Source: an uncultured Blautia sp. (GTDB taxonomy: Bacteria > Bacillota > Clostridia > Lachnospirales > Lachnospiraceae). Taken from it: DNA of 9,190 bases. Under the pieces are notes generated by a model, which worked only from the letters and a program-made list of their open reading frames with translations, had not been told where the DNA came from and searched no databases. Position 1 is the stretch's first letter. Every line of letters begins with the position of its first letter. The stretch is from contig CAKRVL010000095.1 of NCBI GenBank assembly GCA_934408705.1, positions 1-9,190 of the forward strand. The letters run 5' to 3'. Shown here one piece after another: positions 1-6,957 of this stretch. Made by a program: the position numbers and the translations under genes.

Positions 1-16
1 TTTTTCAAAAAAACTA

Positions 17-44
17 TTGACATCCGGATTTTTTTGAGTATACT
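17..44 (+). promoter_or_regulatory. Probable sigma-A promoter for glnN
   Basis: A perfect -35 box TTGACA (17-22) and a -10 box TATACT (39-44, one mismatch to consensus) are separated by 16 bases. Transcription should start near position 50-52, giving a leader of about 110 bases before the glnN start codon. The leader holds a terminator-like hairpin, so this promoter probably feeds an attenuator. Box identity is read directly from the sequence; use of the promoter is inferred. Confidence 0.75.
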
Positions 45-58
45 ACAGAACATAAAGC

Positions 59-107
59 AAAGGCGCTTTGGATTACAGAAATGTAGCCAAGGCGCCTTTT
101 TCTTTTT
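59..107 (+). terminator. Leader terminator/attenuator upstream of glnN
   Basis: Bases 59-71 pair with 87-99 over 13 base pairs (one T-G wobble). After a bulged A72, bases 73-77 pair with 82-86, closed by a GAAA tetraloop (78-81). A T-rich tract, TTTTTCTTTTT, follows at 97-107. This is a full intrinsic terminator lying between the glnN promoter and its ribosome binding site. A shorter hairpin, CAAAG-GCG-CTTTG (58-70), uses the same 5' arm and would exclude the terminator, so read-through could be switchable. It could instead end a transcript arriving from upstream of the window, but the strong promoter at 17-44 favours attenuation. Confidence 0.65.
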
Positions 108-159
108 ATAAAAATTCAGGATGAAGAAAGACATGAAAAGTGAAAGGAGCGTATCCATT

Positions 160-2259
160 ATGACACAAAGTATTCCCGAAATTTATGGAAGTCTTGTTTT
201 CAACGACAAGATCATGCGCAGTAAATTACCAAAGGATATGTATAAGGCACTGAAGAAAACCATCGAAAATGGTACTCATCTGGAGCTTGACGTTGCCAAC
301 TCCGTTGCTGTAGCCATGAAGGAATGGGCAATCGAAAATGGTGCTACCCATTACACACATTGGTTCCAGCCTATGACAAATGTAACTGCCGAGAAACATG
401 ACAGCTTCATTTCTCCTACCGGAGACGGACAGGTGATCATGGATTTTTCCGGTAAAGAGCTTGTTAAGGGTGAACCTGATGCATCCAGTTTTCCATCCGG
501 TGGTCTTCGTGCTACCTTCGAGGCCCGGGGATATACAGCATGGGATCCGACCTCACCGGCATTTATCAAAGATGGAACTCTTTATATTCCAACAGCCTTC
601 TGTTCTTACAGCGGTGAGGCTCTTGACAAAAAGACTCCTCTTCTTCGCTCTATGGATACACTGAACAAGGCAGCTGTAAATATGCTCCACATTCTTGGAA
701 ATAAAGGAACAAAGCATGTTTCTACTACAGTAGGACCTGAGCAGGAATATTTCCTGGTTCCAAAGGAGCTTTATAAGGAAAGAAAAGACCTTGTATTCTG
801 TGGCCGTACCTTACTTGGCGCTCCTGCTCCTAAGGGCCAGGAAATGGAAGATCACTATTTCGGTACTCTGAAGCCGAAGGTTGCAGCTTACATGCATGAT
901 CTTGATGTTGAGCTCTGGAAGCTTGGTATCCCGGCAAAAACAAAGCATAACGAAGTTGCTCCTGCACAGCATGAGCTGGCACCTGTGTTTGACACTACTA
1001 ATGTTGCTGTTGACCATAACCAGTTAACTATGGAAATTATGAAAAAGGTTGCTGACAAGCATGATCTTGTGTGCCTTCTTCATGAAAAGCCATTTGAAGG
1101 AATCAATGGAAGTGGTAAGCATAACAACTGGTCCATGATCACAGATGATGGTGTCAACCTTCTGGATCCTGGCAAAACTCCGGCTGAGAACATTCAGTTC
1201 CTTGTATTTTTGATGGCTGTTATCAAAGCAGTTGACGATTACGCAGATCTTCTCCGTATCTCCGTTGCAAGTGCAGGAAACGATCACAGACTTGGTGCCA
1301 ACGAGGCTCCGCCGGCAATCGTGTCCATTTTCCTTGGAGATGAGCTTACAGAGATTCTGAAATCAATTGAAAACGATACTTATTTTGCCGCTCATGGCGC
1401 TGTACAGATGGATATCGGTGCAACAGTTCTGCCACATTTTGTAAAAGACAATACTGACAGAAACCGTACATCACCATTTGCATTTACCGGAAACAAATTT
1501 GAATTCCGAATGCTTGGTTCCGCCGCTTCTGTTGCAAACCCAAATATAGTTCTGAATACAGCTGTTGCAGAAGCACTTGATCAGTTTGCAAAGGAACTGG
1601 ATGGTGTTGCTTCTGAAGATATGGAGCATGCAGTCCATGAGCTGATCAAAAGAGCCATCAGAAAACATAAACGTGTTATCTTCAATGGCAATGGTTATAC
1701 AGATGAGTGGATTGAAGAAGCCGAAAAACGCGGACTTTACAATCTGAAATCTACTCCGGATGCTCTTCCAATGTGGATTGCACAGAAGAATATCGATCTG
1801 TTTACAAAGCACAGCATTTTCACTAGCGAGGAAATACATTCCCGTTATGAAATCTGGCTTGAGAGCTACTCCAAGACAATTAATATTGAATCAAACACAA
1901 TGGCAGAAATGATCCAGAAGGATCTTCTCCCATCTATTATGTCCTATATTGAAGAAATCGCAAGTACAGCAAGCCTTAAGGTTTCTGTTGTCCCGGGTAT
2001 TTCCTGTGAAAGTGAGACTTCTCTTATCACCAGGCTTTCCGGACTTCAGGATGCTATGACCAAAGGGCTTGAGAAGCTGAAAGCTGATACTGCAAAAGCG
2101 AAAGCAGCTGAGGATGTTCTGGAAAATGCTAAGCTTTATCAGTCTGAGGTTCTTGAAGACATGGAGGAACTGAGAAAATCAGCTGATGAGGCAGAAACCC
2201 TTATCCCAGATGACCTGCTTCCATATCCTACATATGGAAAGCTTCTCTTCTACATCTAA
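160..2259 (+). CDS. glnN: Type III glutamine synthetase
   Basis: This is a cytoplasmic enzyme making glutamine from glutamate, ammonium and ATP, the main entry of ammonium into metabolism. The 699-residue length and motifs fit the GSIII family (about 700-730 residues, dodecameric), not GSI. Visible motifs are an N-terminal block with GEPDASSFPSGGLRATFEARG, the metal/glutamate segment GPEQEYF (192-198), KHNEVAPAQHE (262-272), the nucleotide-binding segment NGSGKHNNW (316-324), RNRTSPF (434-440) and EFRMLGS from 448. The C terminus keeps the PYPTYG-LLF ending. I chose ATG at 160 because AAAGGAG (143-149) sits 10 bases upstream. An in-frame ATG at 121 would add 13 residues but has no ribosome binding site and would place the real one inside the gene. 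The ammonium channel gene follows on the same strand, supporting a nitrogen-assimilation role. Confidence 0.95.
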   Translation: MTQSIPEIYGSLVFNDKIMRSKLPKDMYKALKKTIENGTHLELDVANSVAVAMKEWAIENGATHYTHWFQPMTNVTAEKHDSFISPTGDGQVIMDFSGKELVKGEPDASSFPSGGLRATFEARGYTAWDPTSPAFIKDGTLYIPTAFCSYSGEALDKKTPLLRSMDTLNKAAVNMLHILGNKGTKHVSTTVGPEQEYFLVPKELYKERKDLVFCGRTLLGAPAPKGQEMEDHYFGTLKPKVAAYMHDLDVELWKLGIPAKTKHNEVAPAQHELAPVFDTTNVAVDHNQLTMEIMKKVADKHDLVCLLHEKPFEGINGSGKHNNWSMITDDGVNLLDPGKTPAENIQFLVFLMAVIKAVDDYADLLRISVASAGNDHRLGANEAPPAIVSIFLGDELTEILKSIENDTYFAAHGAVQMDIGATVLPHFVKDNTDRNRTSPFAFTGNKFEFRMLGSAASVANPNIVLNTAVAEALDQFAKELDGVASEDMEHAVHELIKRAIRKHKRVIFNGNGYTDEWIEEAEKRGLYNLKSTPDALPMWIAQKNIDLFTKHSIFTSEEIHSRYEIWLESYSKTINIESNTMAEMIQKDLLPSIMSYIEEIASTASLKVSVVPGISCESETSLITRLSGLQDAMTKGLEKLKADTAKAKAAEDVLENAKLYQSEVLEDMEELRKSADEAETLIPDDLLPYPTYGKLLFYI

Positions 2260-2275
2260 TGCGTTTCTGATACCG

Positions 2276-2372
2276 GTAAATACAGGGGATATCTTTTATG
2301 AAACTCTACTTCATAATTCATTATCGATTTCCTCATCCATTAATCACACGATATGGATATCCCCTGTTTTAC
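2276..2372 (+). terminator. Long branched hairpin after glnN
   Basis: A perfect 12-base inverted repeat, ACAGGGGATATC (2282-2293) and its complement (2356-2367), extends past one bulged T (2281) to a 17-pair stem spanning 2276-2372. The 62-base apical region can form two further hairpins: TTATGAA/TTCATAA (2296-2302 with 2310-2316, 7-base loop) and TATCG/CGATA (2322-2326 with 2349-2353). Only four Ts follow the CCCCTG arm, so this is a poor classical terminator. It may be a weak glnN terminator, an mRNA 3'-end stabiliser, or a processing site between glnN and amt. The pairing is seen; the role is inferred. Confidence 0.5.
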
Positions 2373-2419
2373 ATATTAAAACTGAATACTTCTGCTAATG
2401 CAGACAAAACCATAATCGT

Positions 2420-2474
2420 AAGGGCGCGAAAGTAAAAACACACAGATGTTTTCTCTTTCGCGCTTTTAATATTT
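2420..2474 (+). terminator. Terminator-like hairpin just upstream of amt
   Basis: The arms GCGCGAAAG (2424-2432) and CTTTCGCGC (2455-2463) pair perfectly. Two G-T and two A-T pairs extend the stem outward (2420-2423 with 2464-2467). After a 2x2 internal mismatch, AAAACA (2435-2440) pairs with TGTTTT (2447-2452), leaving a six-base loop. A run of TTTTAATATTT follows (2464-2474). The hairpin ends only 13 bases before the amt ribosome binding site, so it is either an attenuator or a barrier to read-through from glnN. No strong promoter is visible between it and glnN. Confidence 0.55.
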
Positions 2475-2494
2475 AAACGAGGGAGGAAATTATT

Positions 2495-4222
2495 ATGGAT
2501 TATTCAGCAGTAAACACAATCTGGGTACTTGTCGGTGCCGCGCTGGTCTTCTTTATGCAGGCCGGATTTGCAATGGTAGAAACTGGTTTCACCAGAGCCA
2601 AAAACGCAGGTAACATTATCATGAAAAACCTGATGGACTTCTGTATCGGAACCCCGGCCTTCTGGATTGTCGGCTTCGGTATCATGTTCGGAGCCGGTAA
2701 TGGCTTTTTCGGAAAAATCGGCGGACTTGCTTCAGAGGCAAATTACGGAAGTGCAATGCTTCCAGATGGCGTTCCTTTCTGGGCATTTCTCATTTTCCAG
2801 ACTGTCTTTTGTGCCACTTCCGCTACAATCGTTTCCGGTGCAATGGCTGAGAGAACCAAATTTTCAGCCTACTGTGTCTACAGTCTTCTGATCAGCCTTG
2901 TAGTATATCCTATTTCCGGTCACTGGATCTGGGGCGGCGGCTTCATCAGCCAGATGGGCTTCCATGATTTCGCAGGCTCCTGTGCCGTTCATATGGTAGG
3001 TGGTGTTGCTGCATTTATCGGTGCCGCCATACTTGGACCACGTATTGGAAAATATTCAAAGGACGGTAAGTCAAAAGCCATTCCCGGCCACAACCTGACA
3101 ATTGGTGCCCTTGGCGTATTTATTCTCTGGTTCTGCTGGTTTGGTTTCAATGGTGCTTCCACAGTTTCTATGGAAGGTGACGCTATTGTAAGCGCAGGAA
3201 AAATCTTCGTTACTACTAACCTTGCTGCAGCAGTTGCAACAGTAACAGTTATGCTTATCACATGGATTCGTTATAAAAAACCTGATGTATCCATGTCTCT
3301 GAATGGTTCTCTTGCAGGTCTTGTAGCAATCACAGCAGGCTGCGATACCGTATCACCCCTTTCCGCAGCGATCATCGGTATTTTAGCAGGCTTCATCGTA
3401 GTATTTGGTATAGAATTTATAGATAAAGTATTAAAAATCGACGATCCTGTAGGTGCTGTGGGCGTACATGGCTTAAACGGTGCATTTGGTACTCTCGCTG
3501 TTGGTCTTTTCTCTGATGGTGCAGGTACCGGATGGAAAGGACTTCTGGTAGGCGGCGGTTTCCACGGTTTCGGAGTACAGCTTCTTGGAATGCTCATTAC
3601 GATTGCCTGGGTTGCAGTGACAATGACAATTATTTTCCAGGTCATCAAACACACCATGGGACTTCGCGTATCTGCCGAAGAGGAAATCCAGGGTCTTGAT
3701 ATAAAGGAACACGGACTTGCAAGTGCATATGATGGCTTCACTATCCACGATGCAGTCAGCTCCGTACCAACTCCAATGGGAACCTCCAGAGAATATACTT
3801 CTGTTCCCAGACCATCTGCTCCTGCAGAATTTGTTCCTGAGATTCCTGCAGAAGGTATTCATAAGCTTACAAAGGTTGTTATCATTACCCGCCAGAACAA
3901 GCTTGAGGAATTTATGCAGGCAATGAATGAGATTGGCGTAACCGGCATCACGATCACAAATGTACTTGGATGCGGTGTACAGAAAGGTGCCCCGGCTTAC
4001 TACCGTGGTGTTGAGATGGATATGAACCTTCTTCCAAAGGTTAAGATTGAAATCGTTGTCAGCCTTGTTCCTGTACAGAAGGTTATCGAAACTGCCAAGA
4101 GGGTTCTTCATACCGGCCAGATCGGTGATGGAAAGGTTTTCGTATATGATATCGAAAACGTTGTAAAAATCAGAACCGGCGAGGAAGGTTACCTGGCATT
4201 ACAGGATACTGATGAAGGTTAA
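2495..4222 (+). CDS. amt: Ammonium channel (Amt) fused to a C-terminal PII regulatory domain
   Basis: This inner-membrane protein conducts ammonium into the cell. Residues 1 to about 400 form the Amt domain with about 11 membrane segments. Residues matching the E. coli AmtB pore are present: gate phenylalanines F105 and F218, structural D158, and the twin histidines H166 and H325. After the conserved cytoplasmic GLDIKEHG segment and a roughly 45-residue Ser/Pro/Ala-rich linker, residues 457-575 form a full PII domain that aligns to GlnB without gaps (offset 457). Ligand residues Q496, K515, K547 and R560 (Q39, K58, K90, R103 of GlnB) are kept. The T-loop keeps Y503 and R504 (Y46, R47) but has M508 where GlnB has the uridylylated Y51. 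GGGAGG (2481-2486) sets the ATG at 2495. Its place after glnN fits coordinated ammonium uptake and assimilation. Confidence 0.95.
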   Translation: MDYSAVNTIWVLVGAALVFFMQAGFAMVETGFTRAKNAGNIIMKNLMDFCIGTPAFWIVGFGIMFGAGNGFFGKIGGLASEANYGSAMLPDGVPFWAFLIFQTVFCATSATIVSGAMAERTKFSAYCVYSLLISLVVYPISGHWIWGGGFISQMGFHDFAGSCAVHMVGGVAAFIGAAILGPRIGKYSKDGKSKAIPGHNLTIGALGVFILWFCWFGFNGASTVSMEGDAIVSAGKIFVTTNLAAAVATVTVMLITWIRYKKPDVSMSLNGSLAGLVAITAGCDTVSPLSAAIIGILAGFIVVFGIEFIDKVLKIDDPVGAVGVHGLNGAFGTLAVGLFSDGAGTGWKGLLVGGGFHGFGVQLLGMLITIAWVAVTMTIIFQVIKHTMGLRVSAEEEIQGLDIKEHGLASAYDGFTIHDAVSSVPTPMGTSREYTSVPRPSAPAEFVPEIPAEGIHKLTKVVIITRQNKLEEFMQAMNEIGVTGITITNVLGCGVQKGAPAYYRGVEMDMNLLPKVKIEIVVSLVPVQKVIETAKRVLHTGQIGDGKVFVYDIENVVKIRTGEEGYLALQDTDEG

Positions 4223-4250
4223 CTTATAGCTTTGTCGTCTATCTGTATAG

Positions 4251-4288
4251 AAAACAGCTCCTGGAATTTCCTCCCGGGAGCTGTTTTT
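4251..4288 (+). terminator. Bidirectional terminator between amt and the ABC-F gene
   Basis: AAAACAGCTCC (4251-4261) pairs with GGAGCTGTTTT (4277-4287) as a perfect 11-base-pair stem, with one more T-G pair inward. A run of five Ts (4284-4288) serves the + strand, ending amt. Read on the - strand the same stem ends in TTTT, so it can also end the convergent ABC-F operon, whose stop codon is 22 bases away. Confidence 0.85.
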
Positions 4289-4309
4289 ATGGCGTAATCG
4301 CTTTCGATA

Positions 4310-6094
4310 TTAATTATATTTCTGCAAAAGCTTCTCAAGATCCTCCGAAATCTTTTTCGCATCCTCGTATCTGCCTGCCTGAAGTGCGAAGGCGATCCGG
4401 TTCTCCAGTTCTTTTTTCTTCTGTTCATATTCCAGATAATCTTTGTCAAAATGATCGGCATAGATCATCTTACGGAATTTTCGCATACTCACCTTACGAA
4501 GTCCCTTGTTCTCTGTAAGAAGCACATAATCCATACAGTTCGCAACAGTATAGAAATCATGGGAAACCATGAGAACGGTTCCCTTGTATGCTTCAAGGGC
4601 CTGCTCTAACGCCAGCTGGGAATAAGTATCCAGATGACTGGTAGGCTCATCCAAAAGAAGAAGATTTGCCCCTGTTCTGGAGATCTTCGCCAGCTGAAGA
4701 AGATTCTTCTCTCCTCCTGACAGATTTCCCACCGGACTATAAAGCAGCTCCTCCTCGAATCCATATGTCTTAAGATATGCGATCACCTGTGCATCTGTAT
4801 CAAAGCCGGCATCCTGAAAATTATTAAGAACAGTGGCCTTCTCATCAAATACTTCCCCGTGCATCTGGGAAAGATATGCCATTTCTACATTTTCACCCAG
4901 GTGGATTGCCGGATTCTCACCCCGGATAATGTCCCTGAGAAGAGTTGTTTTTCCTGTACCATTTGGTCCGACAATTGCTACTTTTTCACCAGCCTGGAGA
5001 GCAAAAGAAACATGCTCCATGATCTCACGGTCAAAAGCAACATTGTACTCTTCTACAGTCAGTACCGTCTTCCTGTCCTCCGGAGATTCTTTTGGATTTT
5101 CTTCTGAAGTATCCTTCAGATAGCTCTCATCCACACTCAGTACGATCTCCGGCTGTTTAATGTCCACAAATGGTGATTTCGTCTTTCTCGCCTCAAGCCT
5201 CTCCAGTAGAGAAACCCTGGCATGAAGACTTCTTCCTCTTGTGGCACTGTCAACAGCTGTAGCACTGTTTCGAAGGCGCTCCACAATCTTACGGTTACGC
5301 TCGATTTCTTCCATATCTGCTGCTGCCAGCTCCTGCTGCTCGATTTTCATCTGAAGCAATGCAAAATTGTAATCCACATAATTGCCATCAAATTCCTGCA
5401 TCTCCGTATTTTCCAGATGAAGGATCTTATTAAAGCAGTGGTTCAAAAGATAACGGTTGTGTGTGATCACAAGCAGAGTACCCTTATGGGAATTGATCAG
5501 CTTCCGGAGCGCATTCAAATGCTGGAAATCCAGGAACACATCGGGCTCATCCATAATAATGAATCTGGGGCTGATCATCATTTCCCTGATTGCCTGTACC
5601 AGCTTGAACTCTCCTCCACTTAAGCTTGTAAGAAGCTGGTCCTCATAACCTGCCAGCCCTGCCAGCTTCAGCTGCTTACGAATATTACTTTCATAAAAAT
5701 CGCCGTCAATAGCATTAAACTCATCAAGAGTCTGCTGATACTCCTCCATCAGCTCCTCCAGATTATCTGTCACAGCCATATCTTCACATATCTGATTGAT
5801 CCTGTTCTGCAGCCGCACGAACTCTTCACTGATGTAATCAAATACGGTAATCTCTTTTTCATCATCAATGGTATAAAACTGACTTACATATCCGATTCTG
5901 CCAGGCACATCAATTATCAGTTTACCATCATATAAAAATTCCTCCGGATGAAGGATCATATTTACCAGCGTACTTTTTCCAGTGCCATTCGTTCCGATAA
6001 AGGCACAATGCGCACCGTCCTCCAGGGTAAAAGAAATCTTATTATATAACTCTTTATGTGGAAAAGAGTAAGACAAATTCTCTGCTTTAATCAT
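4310..6094 (-). CDS. ABC-F family ATPase (ribosome-associated, no membrane domain)
   Basis: This 594-residue soluble protein has two ATP-binding cassettes in one chain and no membrane segments, the ABC-F layout. Family members bind the ribosomal E site to relieve stalling or protect against antibiotics. Cassette 1 shows Walker A GTNGTGKST (34-42), Q72, signature LSGGE (158-162), Walker B MDEPD with E183, and a switch His in THN (211-213). The linker (about 246-310) is rich in charged residues. Cassette 2 shows GPNGTGKTT (376-384), LSGGE (458-462), LLLLDEPT with E483, and SHD (511-513). The tail (about 547-594) is a charged helix resembling a UVR-type motif. Cassette 1 departs from the usual DEPT and SHD motifs. 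AAGGAG (6100-6105) lies 5 bases before the ATG. It is co-transcribed with the upstream TRIC gene. Whether it is a housekeeping or a resistance factor cannot be told from motifs. Confidence 0.9.
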   Translation of the reverse strand: MIKAENLSYSFPHKELYNKISFTLEDGAHCAFIGTNGTGKSTLVNMILHPEEFLYDGKLIIDVPGRIGYVSQFYTIDDEKEITVFDYISEEFVRLQNRINQICEDMAVTDNLEELMEEYQQTLDEFNAIDGDFYESNIRKQLKLAGLAGYEDQLLTSLSGGEFKLVQAIREMMISPRFIIMDEPDVFLDFQHLNALRKLINSHKGTLLVITHNRYLLNHCFNKILHLENTEMQEFDGNYVDYNFALLQMKIEQQELAAADMEEIERNRKIVERLRNSATAVDSATRGRSLHARVSLLERLEARKTKSPFVDIKQPEIVLSVDESYLKDTSEENPKESPEDRKTVLTVEEYNVAFDREIMEHVSFALQAGEKVAIVGPNGTGKTTLLRDIIRGENPAIHLGENVEMAYLSQMHGEVFDEKATVLNNFQDAGFDTDAQVIAYLKTYGFEEELLYSPVGNLSGGEKNLLQLAKISRTGANLLLLDEPTSHLDTYSQLALEQALEAYKGTVLMVSHDFYTVANCMDYVLLTENKGLRKVSMRKFRKMIYADHFDKDYLEYEQKKKELENRIAFALQAGRYEDAKKISEDLEKLLQKYN

Positions 6095-6109
6095 ACGTAC
6101 TCCTTTTTC

Positions 6110-6748
6110 TTATTTCAGCTTCGGCAGATTCCATCTGTAATGAGCAGCCAGATATCGCATCAAAATTACCGCTATAGATCCAAAGATCAGTGATGCTACC
6201 ACGCCAAACAGACGATAGGTGTGCACACACACAATTGCTCCCACAATGGAGGCACATGCGTAAATATGCTTTACGAAAATATACGGCGGCACCTCTGCCA
6301 TCATATCACGAAGCAGGCCTCCTCCAACACCTGTGATAGTTCCCACAAATACCAGCAGGAAGGTGTTATCTGCAAAGCCCTGGCGGATTCCGGTGTTCAC
6401 ACCTACTACAGTAAAGATGCCAAGACCTACTGAGTCCATCAGCAGCATTACCTTATCATAGGCAACATTTCCCTCCAGAAATTCCCTCTTGAAATAGAGA
6501 AGGAAAAATACCAGAACTGAGGTAAGCACCGCTACCGCTGCATAAACCGGTTTCTGAAAAACTCCCGGGGGAATAATTCCAAGAGTTACATCACGGATCA
6601 TACCGCCTCCAACTGCAGTGACTACACCCAACACCGAAACTCCGAAAATATCCATCTTCTGCTCTGACCCCACCAGAGCACCGGACGCTGCAAATGCAAC
6701 TGTCCCGATCATTTCCAGAATAAATGTGATCGTTTCCTGATAACCCAT
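6110..6748 (-). CDS. TRIC/UPF0126 family membrane protein (YicG-like)
   Basis: This is a small integral membrane protein of about seven hydrophobic segments, made of two homologous halves as in the UPF0126 (YicG) family, which shares the trimeric intracellular cation channel fold. Each half carries the family hallmark: GGGMIRD (47-53) and GGGLLRD (142-148). The segment DSVGLGIFTVVGV (105-117) is also typical. The transported substrate is uncertain; cation channel and glycine-related roles have been proposed for the family. I start at ATG 6748 (212 residues), with GGGAAAGG 12 bases upstream. A longer reading from TTG 6784 adds 12 residues but has no ribosome binding site and lies upstream of the predicted transcription start. 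ABC-F follows 15 bases downstream in the same operon, with no promoter or terminator between. Confidence 0.85.
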   Translation of the reverse strand: MGYQETITFILEMIGTVAFAASGALVGSEQKMDIFGVSVLGVVTAVGGGMIRDVTLGIIPPGVFQKPVYAAVAVLTSVLVFFLLYFKREFLEGNVAYDKVMLLMDSVGLGIFTVVGVNTGIRQGFADNTFLLVFVGTITGVGGGLLRDMMAEVPPYIFVKHIYACASIVGAIVCVHTYRLFGVVASLIFGSIAVILMRYLAAHYRWNLPKLK

Positions 6749-6787
6749 AAAAAATAATAACCTTTCCCATTTTTTTATCGCCAAATC

Positions 6788-6816
6788 AGTATAACATATA
6801 ATTCGCTGTTTGCCAC
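6788..6816 (-). promoter_or_regulatory. Extended -10 promoter for the TRIC/ABC-F operon
   Basis: Read on the - strand, TATACT (6793-6788) is preceded by TGT, an extended -10. A 4-of-6 match to the -35 box, GTGGCA (6816-6811), lies 17 bases upstream. The predicted start of transcription is near 6781, leaving a leader of about 33 bases before ATG 6748. This placement is the main argument for the shorter TRIC start. Confidence 0.65.
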
Positions 6817-6860
6817 CTGAAAATGCTGAAATTCTAAATAAATTTCAGTGCTTCTGAAAT
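6817..6860. repeat. Cluster of CTGAAAT motifs, possible operator
   Basis: CTGAAAAT (6817-6824), CTGAAATT (6826-6833), inverted AATTTCAG (6841-6848) and CTGAAATA (6854-6861) lie within 45 bases directly upstream of the -35 box of the TRIC promoter. Copies 2 and 3 form a perfect 8-base inverted repeat with a 7-base spacer, and copies 3 and 4 form a 7-base repeat with a 5-base spacer. The arrangement fits a binding site for a dimeric regulator or alternative RNA hairpins; no regulator is identified. Confidence 0.4.
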
Positions 6861-6910
6861 ATTTTTTAAAAAACTTTATTGGAACATTACGGAGCAATTT
6901 CCTATAAAGT

Positions 6911-6945
6911 AAAAAAACATGACCGGAAGTATTTATCCGGCCATG
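6911..6945 (-). terminator. Terminator of the sugar ABC transporter operon
   Basis: On the - strand CATGGCCGG (6945-6937) pairs with CCGGTCATG (6926-6918), nine pairs with one G-T, around a 10-base loop. Seven Ts follow (6917-6911). It begins 12 bases past the permease stop codon and is a standard intrinsic terminator. Confidence 0.88.
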
Positions 6946-6957
6946 CCATATCTTTTA

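Noticed and set aside
121..159. 13-residue N-terminal extension of glnN from ATG 121
   Set aside because: It has no ribosome binding site and would contain the AAAGGAG that serves ATG 160; the family N terminus fits the shorter form.
1..160. Glutamine riboswitch or classical ANTAR target in the glnN leader
   Set aside because: The leader lacks the two hexaloop hairpins with A1 and G4, and no glutamine-aptamer features could be recognised.
2186..2398. 70-residue open frame spanning the glnN end and spacer
   Set aside because: It overlaps glnN out of frame and continues through the inverted repeat, which explains the sequence better.
2388..2416. Possible amt promoter with CATAAT (2411-2416) as -10
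   Set aside because: No credible -35 box lies 16-18 bases upstream, and the start would fall inside the hairpin arm; not strong enough to list.
3473..4111. 212-residue open frame antisense to amt
   Set aside because: It is a shadow of the amt coding frame with no ribosome binding site, no recognisable domain, and a well-supported gene opposite.
6879..6908. Plus-strand promoter-like TTGGAA-N18-TATAAA
   Set aside because: It points into the transporter terminator and antisense to the permeases with no gene downstream; likely chance in AT-rich spacer.
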